Source: Aspidapion aeneum (Eukaryota; Arthropoda; Insecta; Coleoptera; Brentidae). From it: 64,000 nucleotides of DNA. The notes under the pieces were generated by a model. The model was not told the origin of the DNA. It worked only from the letters and a program-made list of their open reading frames with translations, and made no database searches. Positions within the stretch are counted from its first letter, which is position 1. Every line of letters starts with the position of its first letter. This document shows positions 11,338 through 64,000 of the stretch, piece after piece. The stretch lies in assembly GCA_963576565.1 (NCBI GenBank), contig OY755042.1:97520185-97584184 (forward strand), given 5' to 3'. A program made the translations under genes and the position numbers.

Positions 11338-13160
11338 TTCAACAGGTTGTGAATGATAGTTTGATTTTGTCGGTTTGACATTTTTTTTTTCTAAACACGG
11401 GTTGAGGTTTGGTGCTTGTTGTAGAAACGGGATAAATACTAACAGCCATTTTCAGAACTTTGTTGTCGATTTTTGACTTACTTTGTAGGGAGAAGTGGCC
11501 ATGAAAAATTGAGAAACATATTGAAATTAGGAGGTTTATTAAAAAAAATATATTTAATGATTGGGCTACTCTAAGATGCATCATTACCTAACTCAATTAT
11601 GATAGTTCTTTATCAAATTTGTTTTATAGCAATTTTTTCCGCTGTAGCTTTAAAATATTTTATTGATTATTATTCAAAGACTGATTATTAACTTGCGACT
11701 TAATGATTTGCAAGTTTAAAAAAAAAATCTACTTTTTTTGCATAATACAAATAGTGCCTTACTTTTGCAAAAAAATAATTGTTGTTGAGTTGTGACTAAA
11801 AATTAAAACTTTTAGCTTTTTAGTAGCCAAAATGTGGAAATAATTGACAATTTTTATAACGTGGTTCGGTCTCTTAGAAAAAAATACGATTTAAATAAAA
11901 TTTTGTAGAATGAGGGGCTTAAATGAAATATGTATTTGTTGAGGTTTGAAAAGGGCTATTTGGAAAGGTTTCATGCGGTTTAGGTCAAAATTTTTAATTA
12001 CTTCGAGTGAAGCTAAACTTTGTACTTATTAAACTTTATTAAACAAAAACGAAACAGTTGATGTTGAAGTTGAGGGTTTCAAAGATCATCGCAAAATCCA
12101 TGCAGTCATTTTTTATAATACTATGTTGTGTGTAAAAAACTGTTCAGAATAAGATGAATCATTACAATACTATTATAATAATAGATGTTTTAAGTAAGAA
12201 TATCGGCACAAAACACTCTTTTAATATTAATAAAAATATAAAGACCGTTTTATAAACCATTTTGGTTTATAAACTGGTCCATAAAATAATAATAGTAAAA
12301 ACCGTAAACACTGCCAAAAAATTTGGACTGCCAGTTATAGTAGTTTACATAAAAATGGATGTTTTTCGTAATAAATTTAAGGATTAAAAATTTGTCATTT
12401 TGGACTGCATGGATTCAAGTTTTAATAGTCAAGGGACAAATTTTTGTCAAAATTTTGGCTTTTTGCAAGTATTTTTACATAAATTAGTCTCGAAACCTAA
12501 TACGATGATATTTATTACCTACCAAAAAAGACAAAAATTTGTCAATTTTAAAAGTTTATAATAACCTGACTATGAATAAGTAATACCTAAATATAAAAAA
12601 AAACGACTGTATTTGTGTATATGTTATATCGTCTCTTTTTGATTTTTTTATATTATTCAGTACTCACACCCCTGTACAAATAATTTTTTGCTTTTTATAC
12701 AAAAATACTAAATGATTTTTTAATATCTAAGAGGAGGTACTGCACCAGAAAAGTAGTTAACAAAAACAAGTTATTTTGGAATTTCCTCCATAAATAACGG
12801 CTTGATTGGCTTGCTTTTTATGGGGTAAAATCTTAAAATTGTTCGTTTTTGTTAAAGATGTTTGTAGGTAACTAACATTTATTCTTTTTATTTATTTATT
12901 TTTAACTATTTTATTACTTTTTAATCCATATTTAGAAAGATCCATTTTTGTATTTACAGTATGTGTCAGAAAACCAAATATTCAATTTTTTTTATGAATT
13001 ACAACCAGTAACAATAACAAAAAGTACAAAAATAAAACGAAAAAGGTTTGAAATAATAACTATTATTGTCATTAGGGACATTTTAACACTATTATTTGAC
13101 AGTTCATTATTGTTATAGTTACAACTTGCATTCCGTTGTCTTTAATAGAGAATTATTGAA
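11338..13160. other. No gene seen
   Basis: Long AT-rich stretch. A perfect short palindrome lies near 12246-12290 ('gttttataaaccattttggt' followed by its inverse). No coding exon, tRNA or conserved block was recognised. Confidence 0.45.
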
Positions 13161-13161
13161 A

Positions 13162-13408
13162 TACAGCCAGGCTATAATTGTGCCAGGCACTATTTTGACA
13201 CATTCACATTGAAAACTGACAGTTGATCCTTCAAAATTGACATACCAAAGTCGAATTTAAAACTTTCATCGTTTATTTTCAATTAATAAAAGAAGGCACT
13301 ATTTATTCCGGTACATATAGTAAACAAAGGCCGTGTGTTGAAAGATCACAGCTGATATTACAATGTGAAGGTGTCAAAATTGTGCCTGGCACTATTATAG
13401 CCTGGCTT
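13162..13408. mobile_element. MITE-like element with ~48-bp inverted ends
   Basis: Left end 'ccaggctataattgtgccag' continuing to 'gcactattttgacacattca' is inverted at the right end ('gtgtcaaaattgtgcctggc' then 'actattatagcctgg'). The ~150-bp centre has no ORF, so this looks like a non-autonomous DNA element. Confidence 0.7.
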
Positions 13409-14820
13409 TATTTTAATAATAACGAAGTCCGTAAATTAAATTATTTTGTACAATTAATCAAAAAGTTTGTTTATTCTTTTAACCAATTCTCTCAGGCCTC
13501 AGAAAGAAGGTGAACAGCGAGGGAATTTAACAACTGACAATTGACTTTTAACAAGTTTTAAAAACTGTTTCAACTAGCATGATTTTGTAGTTAAGTTGTA
13601 GACATTTTAAGTGTTTCAAAATGTCTCTATTTGCTATAATGAGGGTACCTACCTACTTGCATCTGATTCTGAGGCATACTGTATTTAGAAAAATCCTTTC
13701 TGGAAATATCGATTTTGTATCTATACACACGTTGTTTCTGTGAAATCTCATAAAAATATGTATGATAATATTGTAAATAATTTTTAAATTTTGTTAAAAA
13801 AAATACCCCTTACAAAATATTAAGTTTCTAAAAGATTTTTGTTAAGAGATTTCCTGTGAAAGTAGATAGTTTTATAAAAACAAAAATTTGAGAATGCTTT
13901 AATTTGTATATTTTTGAAAAATGACGAAATCAGCTTGTATATATTTATTTTTAGAAAAGTCCAGTGATATAATCGCAAATAGTTATCTATTTACTTTTAC
14001 AGAAATCATAGTCCTACAGAGAAAAGATTTAAAAAAATATATTTAAATTAATTTTTATTAAAAAGTGCAATATGTACAAATCTACTAATATTACTTTTTT
14101 GTATGTTAGAAAGAACCGTGTAATTATAAGATATACATTTTGTTTTATATATTTCTTTCACAACAAAGAATTAATGCTGTTTTACTTAGGCAGTATTATA
14201 GATAAAAAAGAGAGAGAAAAGATGGATTTTTGTTGTAAAATGTTCATAGATGTGTTTATAAGGCATTTTTGAACAATTTTTTGGAGGTTGAAATTAATAA
14301 ATTTAATTTTTGGGATTAACTATTTTTGTGGTTTTATGTTCTTGGTAAGAATAAAGTATTTCTTTTAAAATGGTGCTAAAATTAATTTTTAAGTTTTACT
14401 TCTATGGAAAACATCTCAAAAATTAAAGTTAGCAAATGAAAAGCCTGTGAAAAATGGTTTAAAATGTCTCAAAAGTTGAGTTTGCTATAAAAACGAGATT
14501 GTATTTAAGCAATGAACATTTTTGTCCAAGGATATATTTTGTGCAGTAAATAAACCCTAAAAATGATAGATAAATTTTTGTGTTTTATTTTTATATTTAC
14601 CCACTGATATTGAAAAAATCCTTCTAATTTTCTGCACAAATGAATTTAATTTTTTTATACAAAACCTGTACCCCAAACGGATAAAAACAATAAGAATAAT
14701 AAAAAAGAAATAAAAAAAAACATTGGCGTACAATTAATATTTTCTTCAAAAACATCAAGGGAAATTGCCGCACGAACGGTACTGGTCGAAATTAAAAAAC
14801 TTGTACATCAAAAAATGTCT
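13409..14820. other. No gene seen
   Basis: AT-rich sequence; reading frames here (for example near 14072-14272) are Lys/Ile/Phe-rich and show no conserved pattern. Nothing supportable. Confidence 0.4.
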
Positions 14821-14825
14821 TTTCA

Positions 14826-16057
14826 CGAATAGAAAGAGGCCAAGTAACATTTTAGGGCATATTGGCAAGCTAAATGGTCCAAATTTCCAATAATATGTCA
14901 ACACTTCCAATTTTTTCCTTCAAAAAATTACTTTGAGGTAAGGTTAGTAAGATATGTCATAAACTGGAACAACTATTGTCTCGAACGGAATCTGGAGACA
15001 ATAGTTTGACGCTTGAAAAAGGAAAAATATATTCCGAAACGTTGCCAAAAACTTGCTAGTTTCTTTTTTGGTCCTGTCTTCTAACCCACGAATAGTAACA
15101 TACAAACCTACTATACTTTGATTTTATCACGGCCTTTTTTCCTTAAAAAAATAACTTCGAAGTAAGGCTAGTAGGATATGTCATATACTGGAACAACTAT
15201 TGTCTCAGACGGCCTATGGAGACAATAGTTTGAGGCTTGAAAATAGAAAAATTTATTCCAAAACGTTGCCAAAAACTGGATAGTTTCTTTTTTGGTCCTG
15301 TCTTCTAACCCACGAATAGTCAAATACAAACTTACTATAATTTTGCTTTTATCACGGCCTTTTCAAAATGGCGGAGACTGTCAGTTGTTATAGCCCAAGA
15401 AACATTTTAGGGCATATTGGCAAGGTAAAAGGTCGAAATTTTCAATAACATGTCAAAACGTCTACTTTTTTCCTTAAAAAAATGACTTTGAAGTAAGGTT
15501 TGTAGGATATGTCATATACTGGAACAACTATTGTCTCAGACGGAACCTGGAGACAATAGTTTGACGCTTGAAAAAGGAAAAATATATTCCGAAACGTTGC
15601 CAAAAACTTGCTAGTTTCTTTTTTGGTTCTGTCTTCTAATCCACGAATAGTCAGATACAAACCTACTATACTTTGATTTTATCACGGCCTTGTCAAAATG
15701 GCGGAGACTATCAGTTGTTATAGCCCAAGTAACATTTTAGGGCATATTGGCAAGCTAAAAGGTCGAAATTTCCAATAACATGTCAAAACGTCTACTTTTT
15801 TCCTTAAAAAAATTACTTTGAAGTAAGGTTAGTAGGATATGTCATATACTGGAACAACTATTGTCTCAGACGGACCCTGGACACAATAGTTTGACGCTTG
15901 AAAAAGGAAAAATATATTCCGAAACGCTGCCAAAAACTTGACAGTTTCTTTTTTGGTCCTGTCTTGTAACCCACGAATAGTCAAATACAAACCTACTATA
16001 CTTTGATTTTATCACAGCCTTGTCAAAATGGCGGAGACTGTCAGTTGTTATTTTTGT
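14826..16057. repeat. Satellite array, ~330-bp monomers (about 4 copies)
   Basis: The marker 'aagtaaggttagtaggatat' and close variants recur at about 14936, 15161, 15491 and 15821. The last two steps are exactly 330 bases; the first is about 225 because that monomer lacks ~105 bases. Each monomer contains an inverted pair 'aacaactattgtctc' / 'gagacaatagttt' around an ~11-base loop, then 'tttcttttttggtcctgtct' and 'atggcggagactgtcag'. It is not coding. Confidence 0.85.
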
Positions 16058-16159
16058 TAAAAATATATTCTCGGAGTTTTCTTCCTCTAATGGAAAAAGT
16101 AATGTTTTAAGACCCTGAACAGTTTTTAACAGTTAGTTAAAAAAACTGGCAAAAACACA

Positions 16160-16635
16160 AATAAGTAAAAACAGCAGTTGACAAGCACTTGACATTTTTA
16201 AACCAGAGAACGAAATGTCAATGGATAAAAAGGACAGGACGGCGGCCATTTTGGATTTGCTGCTTTTACTTTGGTCAAATCCAATCCGTCAATGTTCATT
16301 TCATTATTTTTGAGACAATTTTTTTTCGTTGGCCTATGCTGTTTGTTATGGGAAACAGCTGATAACTGTCAAAAAGTTATCTAAAAAATTATGAAATGGA
16401 CTATATAACTCGTGAGCACACCAGTTAAAAGTAGCATAATGTATTGGTGGCAAAAAGTTTTTATTTTAGTTTAGTTTATTTCTACTTATTTTCGTTGTTC
16501 CGTTTCAACTTAGGTACAGTTCTTCATCATTATTTTTGAGACAACTTTTTACAACTTTTTTTCGTTGACTATGCTATTTGTTATGGTAAAAAGCTGATAA
16601 CTGTCAAAAATTATGATATAGAGTATACAACCATG
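16160..16635. repeat. Cluster of dispersed-repeat fragments
   Basis: 16160-16300 is a second copy of the block at 3025-3175. It is followed by two copies of the short inverted-repeat family (16292-16408 and 16527-16630) recognised by 'tttttgagacaatttttttt', 'aacagctgataactgtcaaa' and 'aaaaattatgaaatg'. Confidence 0.65.
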
Positions 16636-17429
16636 CATGTTCTTCAGAGAGCAGATTTAAAAGATTAAAAAAATATATATTTACAAAAATAATGTATTGA
16701 GTTACATTTTTACAAAGGTTATTTAACTAACAAACAAATAACATTTTTAATTCCTACATAAGTAAAAAGTAAAAGGCCATTTACTGGCAATGGACAAACA
16801 ACATAATTTAACTACAAAAAGAACTAAAATATTGGAACAAACAAAATACATAAATAGGTATATAATAAAAAAATATAATATGTATTGCAAAATAATATCA
16901 TGTCCTACTTTGAACACGGTATTGCTTATTATTCGAAAAGTTCACGACAAAAACAATATGTTCTTCTTTATTTAAAATAGAGAACGTAGATCAAATGACA
17001 CCCTGTTAAAAAGGTCTTTGCATAGCCTTAAACTCACTGTAACTTTTTTTAATTTAAAACCGTCTTCTAACTATGCATCAAACTCATGCAACATTTCTTT
17101 GATGCATGTTCCCTTTTTCTGTCTCGCTATCAGACGATGATACTTAGAGAGAAAGAGAGAAATCATAGCTTCCTTGTCCTCTTGTTGGGAGATTAAAATC
17201 TGTGTTAAACCTAACCGTGGTCAATTGATCGCAAACATATCCTAACCGGTCCAGACCATCGTAGATTATCGATCGAGATTCTAAACGCTTATACATGATC
17301 GAGATTCAAATGTAACTACAGTCAGTTTTTTAAATTTATTAATATAATTGTTAGATGCGTATAAAAGTTGATACGCACTTATAACTCTTTGTCGTCACTA
17401 AGAAAATAATGCAATCTGGCCTCAAAAAA

Positions 17430-18790
17430 TGCCTACTACAGAGGCTCTATTCTGAGTCTTGAACGATGTGACCATCCACATCACACGCTTAGACCAATAG
17501 CAAACACTGAGCAGTCGCGTGTTGTGCGAAATGACTTGTTTCGACCAATGGCATATTTGCCTGCTCTTCAGAGTTAGTAGTTAGTATAGTTGATTTTACG
17601 CGTTTGAAGTGTTCTGTTCTCCTGCCTGTACCGACTGAACGTTTCTCGGTCGGATCGTTGGAGAAGCTTGCGCAATGGAGGTCTTTTCGCATAGCACGTG
17701 ACGGTTCGGAGCTAATTGAAAGCTTGGATTTCAAAGAAACCCCAACGTATGGTTTGGATAAATTAAGGCTACTGATAATGGGTCAGCGCCATCTCTTTGC
17801 TAAGTATAACATCCATTAACAGTTACCTTATGACATACATTTTAATTTGTTTCAAAAAATGCCATGTAAGCGGCTAAGTTAACTGAAGAAAATAAGAATT
17901 TTCTTTAATTTAAATGAAAAATAAAAATTAACCCTAATTTTGGAAACGTCAAATCAACGCATTGGCAATTGACAACAGTTCCTTTCAAATTTTATTAAAA
18001 GCGTCTACTTTGAAAATTCTAGCCATATAGGTTCTATTGAATCCAATATGGCGGAACGCTTGTAGCAGTCATTTTGTATTGTCTAAGTGCGTGATGTAAT
18101 TCCATTGGCCAGGTTTGACGTTTCAATATGTAGCGGTGTGAAGAGGGTCTGCTGCGCAGTTTTGGTACGTGTTTGTATAGAATTATAAGATGTAAATAAC
18201 AGGTTTCTATTGTTCAACTGGGCACAGGGATTTAGACGCAAGCCGTTTTCAATAAGTTCATTATAAAAAAACATTTTGAACACACTATTTTGCTTAATAA
18301 ACATTTTTTCAAAAAACGGTTTTTTACAGCGCATTTTTTATTCGAAAAACATTTGGTTTCAAAATAATTTTTTTAAATTGGCTCCCCTGTCCTTTCTCTT
18401 CTTGAATCTTGGTCAATTGATCGATAACGTATTCTAATATCAAGACCCGCCCAGATTAGGATACGTTTAGTTAGCACCGACTTAAAAAAACAGGGGAGCA
18501 ATAATTTAAGAAAAATAAGTTAGTTTAGGATCCCTTCTTATTTCCCTCCATTAAAATCACCAACAAGAATAAAAAAATTCACGTGGAAAGTGAAAAACAT
18601 ATACAAACCTACTAAAATTTTGCTTATTTTCAAATTTTAAACTATGCATGTGCAAGAGCTGCCTCATTTCAGCTTCTCGCAGAGATGCACTGTTGCCGTT
18701 TTCCGGAGCTTTCCCTCTCCTGACAGCTACATATTCCAACCAGGCGCAACCGCTAACGTGACCAATCCAATTTCAGGCTTTTGTTAGTTA
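17430..18790. other. Less AT-rich patch of unknown role
   Basis: Base composition is visibly more balanced than the surroundings at 17430-17820 and 18640-18770. CCAAT-like blocks occur at about 17493 ('gaccaatagc') and 17545 ('gaccaatggc'), followed by 'cagagttagtagttagtata'. A 71-codon open frame (17604-17819) has no ATG near its start and no domain I recognise. Inverted copies of 'gctcccctgt' bound 18382-18503. Possible 5' exon, promoter or decayed element. Confidence 0.25.
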
Positions 18791-19109
18791 CTATAACGTA
18801 ACACGAATAAGTTTGTAATTGTTGGTTTGTATATTAAAACCATATTTTAAGTAGTACTTTGATACCGGTCATCTATCAAACCACGATACACTAAGGCACG
18901 GTATGTCAGCGGGCATCCCAATATAGGTACCAAATTGAAATTTTGAATATTTTTCGAAAAATCCTCAAAAACTAGTTAAAAACTGACTAAACGGTTATGG
19001 AGCAAATGCTTCGGCCTCGATTAGCTAGTTTTAAAGTAATAATGCGGCCCCGCATCAGTTACAAAAAAAGTCTCAAGATGAGCCACTTTCATTTCTACTA
19101 CTTCTTAAG

Positions 19110-20876
19110 CGCAGCCAACGATAAAGACCGGTCATGGCGCGATATAAGCAAGTCGGCGGGCACGTGATCTTAAGTGTTCCAGGATTCTTATTGTATTGCT
19201 TAATATATTATCTGTTTTTACACAATTTAAATAAATTGACAAAAATTTTTTGTTCTCATAAAGGCAAAAATTGAAAAAAATATTTTGCTGATGTATGTGT
19301 TTATTATAGATAAAAGAACTGAATCTATAAAATAAAAAATTATATAAAATTGGCACTCTAATATCTTCAGGTATATTAGGTACATATTATCGTTAGTTAC
19401 TTCAAATCTATACAAGTCTTTTAAAATTGGACATAACAAACCTAAGCTTTAAGTTTTAAAATTTTTCTTTAAGTGTCATCATCTTTGTCTGTGTTCTTAT
19501 TCAAAGATTTATTAGCAGACACTAAATCATTATGCTTTTTAATAAAATTATTAAAAAAAAACTTTACATGCCCTTAAAATAATTTTTTCAAGATTTGACA
19601 ATAGTTTTTCTCCACAAAAACACTCGCTAGAGTTACCTAAAGAAAATTTTTTAATATAAAACATTTCACAATAATTTATTAAAAAGAAACAAGTGATTTT
19701 GTGAATCAGTGCGATGGTTTTCACGTTCAATAAACTGAATGTATTGGTCGTCAATAATTTTTTGAAAAATTACCCAGCACAAAGTTTAATATATATTTCA
19801 TCAATGTGTAAGTTAACTACCAACTTATGTTCTTTTAAAAGCTGTATCTTACTTTTTAAATATTGCACACTACCGGAGAGATTACTATCTGTTAGCGATA
19901 TTTTACAAATCAGTTTTTTAATATTGCGAGGACATGTATGCACTGGATGACTGGATAAACAAAGATGAAGCCAACATTAAAGTGTATCCAGAATATCTTC
20001 GATTCTCAGGTGACCTTTTCAAGAGACCTAATTGGTCAATATAAGAAATGACAATTGAACACATTTTTCACTCTCACTTTTGAAAATGTCACTATGTGTT
20101 GTCTATTACTTGATCAATCTTATCTTTTACCACTTCTTTCCCGTTTGCAACTTTCATTTCAATAAACTGCATTAGCTCTTCAAGTGTATCGGTGCTGTCC
20201 AAAAATAAAACTCCAACTTTTTTTGGCAGTTTGTTTTTTGGTATTGGACACATTGTTAACATTTACAAAAAATGACAGATTTCCCTCAACAACTAGAGAT
20301 GCTAACACAGTGATGGATTGTTGTTCAAAAATGTCATCAGGCACAGGCAGACTGTGTCACGTTCTTGGGTAAAAATCCAATTTTTGTTTATTTTAGTATA
20401 AGAACAATAAAATTTTGAAATGTCCTCAATATTTGATAAAACTTTTGATTTCTTATGAGCTCAAAGTGTTTCAAGACATTCTTGTATTGCAGTTTCCAGT
20501 TGTAGCTTCTCGACATCAGCTAATCGAACAGTAGATACAGGTTCTCTACTTATGTATTTCGGAACATTTTCAACACTCTCCATTTACAACACACTTATCA
20601 AACCAAATAACCTGCTCGTTAGGAAAATGGACTGACAACCAACAACACTACACGTTCGCGGCATTGTTGTCTTTTTTGTGGGCTGCCTTATTTTAATAAC
20701 ATTGATAAAATTCACATAAAATTCATGCCCGAATTAAAAAAAAATCGACGTAAACAAACATACCAAAACTGAAAACACACGTTTTATAATGACAGCTGGC
20801 AGGGAGGCGTTCTTTTGTGAACGTCCTACGGTCACGTGATATTTCCGCGCCCGGGCCGGTCTTTCTCGTGGGCTGC
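19110..20876 (-). mobile_element. P-like or hAT-like DNA transposon remnant, copy 1
   Basis: The ends are imperfect ~30-bp inverted repeats: CAGCCAACGATAAAGACCGG on the left and the inverse of CAGCCCACGAGAAAGACCGG on the right. Flanks CTTCTTAAG and CTTCTTCTG suggest an 8-9 bp target duplication that has since mutated. Fragments of transposase coding sequence remain on -, matching those of copy 2 at 27436-28634. No intact ORF. The right end lies about 240 bases past the Ack stop codon, so the Ack 3' UTR may run into it (AATAAA on - near 20383). Confidence 0.7.
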
Positions 20877-21113
20877 CTTCTTCTGCATACTCAAGCGTTC
20901 ATTTGTGCAAAATTTCAAGTTAATATGTTAATTTCTTGGACACTTATCTCGATCGCTGAAGCAATATTAAACATACCTTGTATTAGTGTATTTTGTATAA
21001 ACTATCTGATTTTAGTCAAAAAGTGTCATCTTTTTGATAATTATCTAGTGACGAAGGTCCTTCAATCCTTCAAATATTACAAACGAAATTTAAAAAAATC
21101 AATGGACTGACCT

Positions 21114-57624
<36,511 letters not shown>

Positions 57625-57876
57625 TTAGATCACTTTAAATGTTGGTAGCAAAATAAATAATGTAAGATTAGTTCAGATCAATTTTCCTTTTAATGACTTT
57701 TTCGAATTTTCGTTGATATAAAAGTTTCTTTTTTAAATAAAAATGCAAGAAGTCCAAATATTAACAGACGTAATAGTATAGTAGTTTATCAAAAATTTCA
57801 TAATCGATCATTTTTATCCAAAATTTCATAATCAATATTTTCAATCAATTAAAAACTCAAGTGACACAAGTATCTG

Positions 57877-57884
57877 TTATATAG
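57877..57884 (+). promoter_or_regulatory. Possible TATA box of the glycosidase gene
   Basis: GTTATATAG lies about 45 bases before the ATG at 57927, with an initiator-like CCAGTTAG about 25 bases further on (57901-57908). The spacing suits a TATA promoter with a very short 5' UTR. AT-rich context makes this tentative. Confidence 0.35.
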
Positions 57885-57926
57885 ATAGTGAAACAATTGA
57901 CCAGTTAGTACATGTACCGTATCAAA

Positions 57927-63083
<5,157 letters not shown>

Positions 63084-64000
63084 GTAAGTTGAACAGTTTT
63101 TAGTAGCCCTTAATGGTAATTCATAAGAATAAGTCACATATTCCTTCAATAATTTTTTAATATTTGACAAGCAAGTAAGTCTTCAAAATGACACTAATAG
63201 TTCACAGTACACCAGTCTATTTTTTGCGAAAATTCTTAAAAGTGATGAAACATTTCCAAACTAGTAAGAACCTTTCATTTTGAAATTTGTATTGGAGAAC
63301 TTGGCTTTACTTTTATCTCTTTTTACGGCATACCATTTTCGAGTACTTGGCTTTTTTTTTACATAAAATGTTTTTGATATGATTTCACGAATTTTTTAAA
63401 GGATTTGGATAATATTTAAGTTTTAAAGTAGTAAAATTTGCGGAATAGTGTTCAAACTTTTGCAATACCGTATTTAAAATTTTGGGGTTTTTAATTTTTT
63501 CCATGGTTTTATCGTGGTTCACATCAGTCTTCCAAAGCTCAGCTTTCTAGCGTTCCTGGAAGTGGGCAATGTTACTTTTACATAACTTTCCATACAGTAT
63601 GTCCACCTAAGTTGGAATCATATGGAAAACTTTTTTATTATTAATTTTAGGAAAAAAAGTTCTGCATTATATAAAACCAAGAATACAGTCATCAAATATC
63701 AAGTTTTTTTAATGGTATACGAGGTTTGTCAAAAAATATGAGTTTTGCTTAAGAGTAAAGTACCTTTAAATTTGACAATATCGAAAAATGTTACTAAAAA
63801 AAGTTGATCAGAATTAAATATGCAAGTAAATCCATTTAAATTAAAACTTCAGAATATCTCTTGTGATTACAAAACACATGATAACCTTTTAGTTTTTCCA
63901 TGAACCTCGAAGCTAAGATTTTTTTGGATATTTTCCACATATTTCATGAATACAAATAAAATAGCATAAAATACAGCCTCATGAGGTCTCGGCCCCCCCC
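63084..64000. other. GH1 intron 8 (partial); repeat fragment, no exon
   Basis: 63293-63400 resembles 40045-40160 ('ggctttacttttatctc', 'tacttggc', 'aaaatgtttttga'). The last bases ('cctcatgaggtctcgg') resemble 54369-54385. No further GH1 or Ack exon was found. Confidence 0.5.

Noticed and set aside
14826..16057. Possible CRISPR-like array of regular repeats
   Set aside because: The repeats are 330-bp satellite monomers without short repeats and unique spacers, and the DNA is from an animal.
17604..17819. 71-codon frame starting at TTG as a gene
   Set aside because: No ATG near the start, no domain and no splice context; listed only as an unexplained patch.
63084..64000. A further GH1 exon (YT...ENG region)
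   Set aside because: I searched the last 917 bases on + for the expected motif and an acceptor and found none, so the next exon must be outside the window.

Overview
The window is animal nuclear DNA, almost certainly from an insect and most plausibly a beetle. It is AT-rich, its genes are split into short exons by canonical GT-AG introns, and it is packed with insect-type mobile elements (RTE-like and R1/jockey/CR1-like LINEs, Tc1/mariner-type foldback elements, a P-like or hAT-like element, Helentron-like elements, a satellite). No bacterial feature is present. The order 'beetle' is inferred from gene families and repeat types; I cannot name the species. Three host genes are visible. (1) At the left edge on + is the last coding exon of the ecdysone receptor EcR (1005-1267) with its poly(A) signal. 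(2) From 57575 down to 21114 on - are 18 exons of an activated Cdc42-associated tyrosine kinase (Ack family). In order they encode most of the kinase domain, SH3, CRIB, a long low-complexity Pro/Ser/Asn/Tyr-rich tail and a C-terminal UBA region. I rebuilt the chain exon by exon; every junction keeps frame. It includes a very short last exon (21114-21207) that is easily missed. The first exons (SAM-like region, glycine loop) are not in the window. (3) From 57927 on + are the first eight exons of a secreted family 1 glycoside hydrolase (beta-glucosidase/myrosinase-like); its last third lies beyond the right edge. Because the Ack 5' exons are not seen between 57576 and 64000, the glycosidase probably lies inside an Ack intron on the opposite strand. 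Layout: 1-1430 EcR 3' end; 1430-19100 a gene-poor stretch with palindromic elements (1461-2010, 6819-8358, 9134-9821, 10535-11337), small MITEs, and a satellite with ~330-bp monomers (14826-16057); 17430-18790 a less AT-rich unexplained patch; 19110-20876 a P-like or hAT-like element just past the Ack stop codon; 21114-57575 Ack with mobile elements in most of its larger introns; 57927-63083 glycosidase exons, with a LINE and a 1.1-kb palindrome in its introns. The most informative oddities are: a 190-bp tandem array that repeats the 3' half of an Ack kinase exon with its splice donor; a 404-bp unit present three times, apparently identically, inside a Helentron-like element; several long near-complete palindromes ending in TA-CAGGGTGT, one with the remains of a DUF4817/HTH coding region; three retrotransposon insertions with 13-bp target duplications; and a LINE broken by two other elements. 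I found no clear candidate for a wholly new biological system; the unusual content is mobile-element and gene-structure biology.
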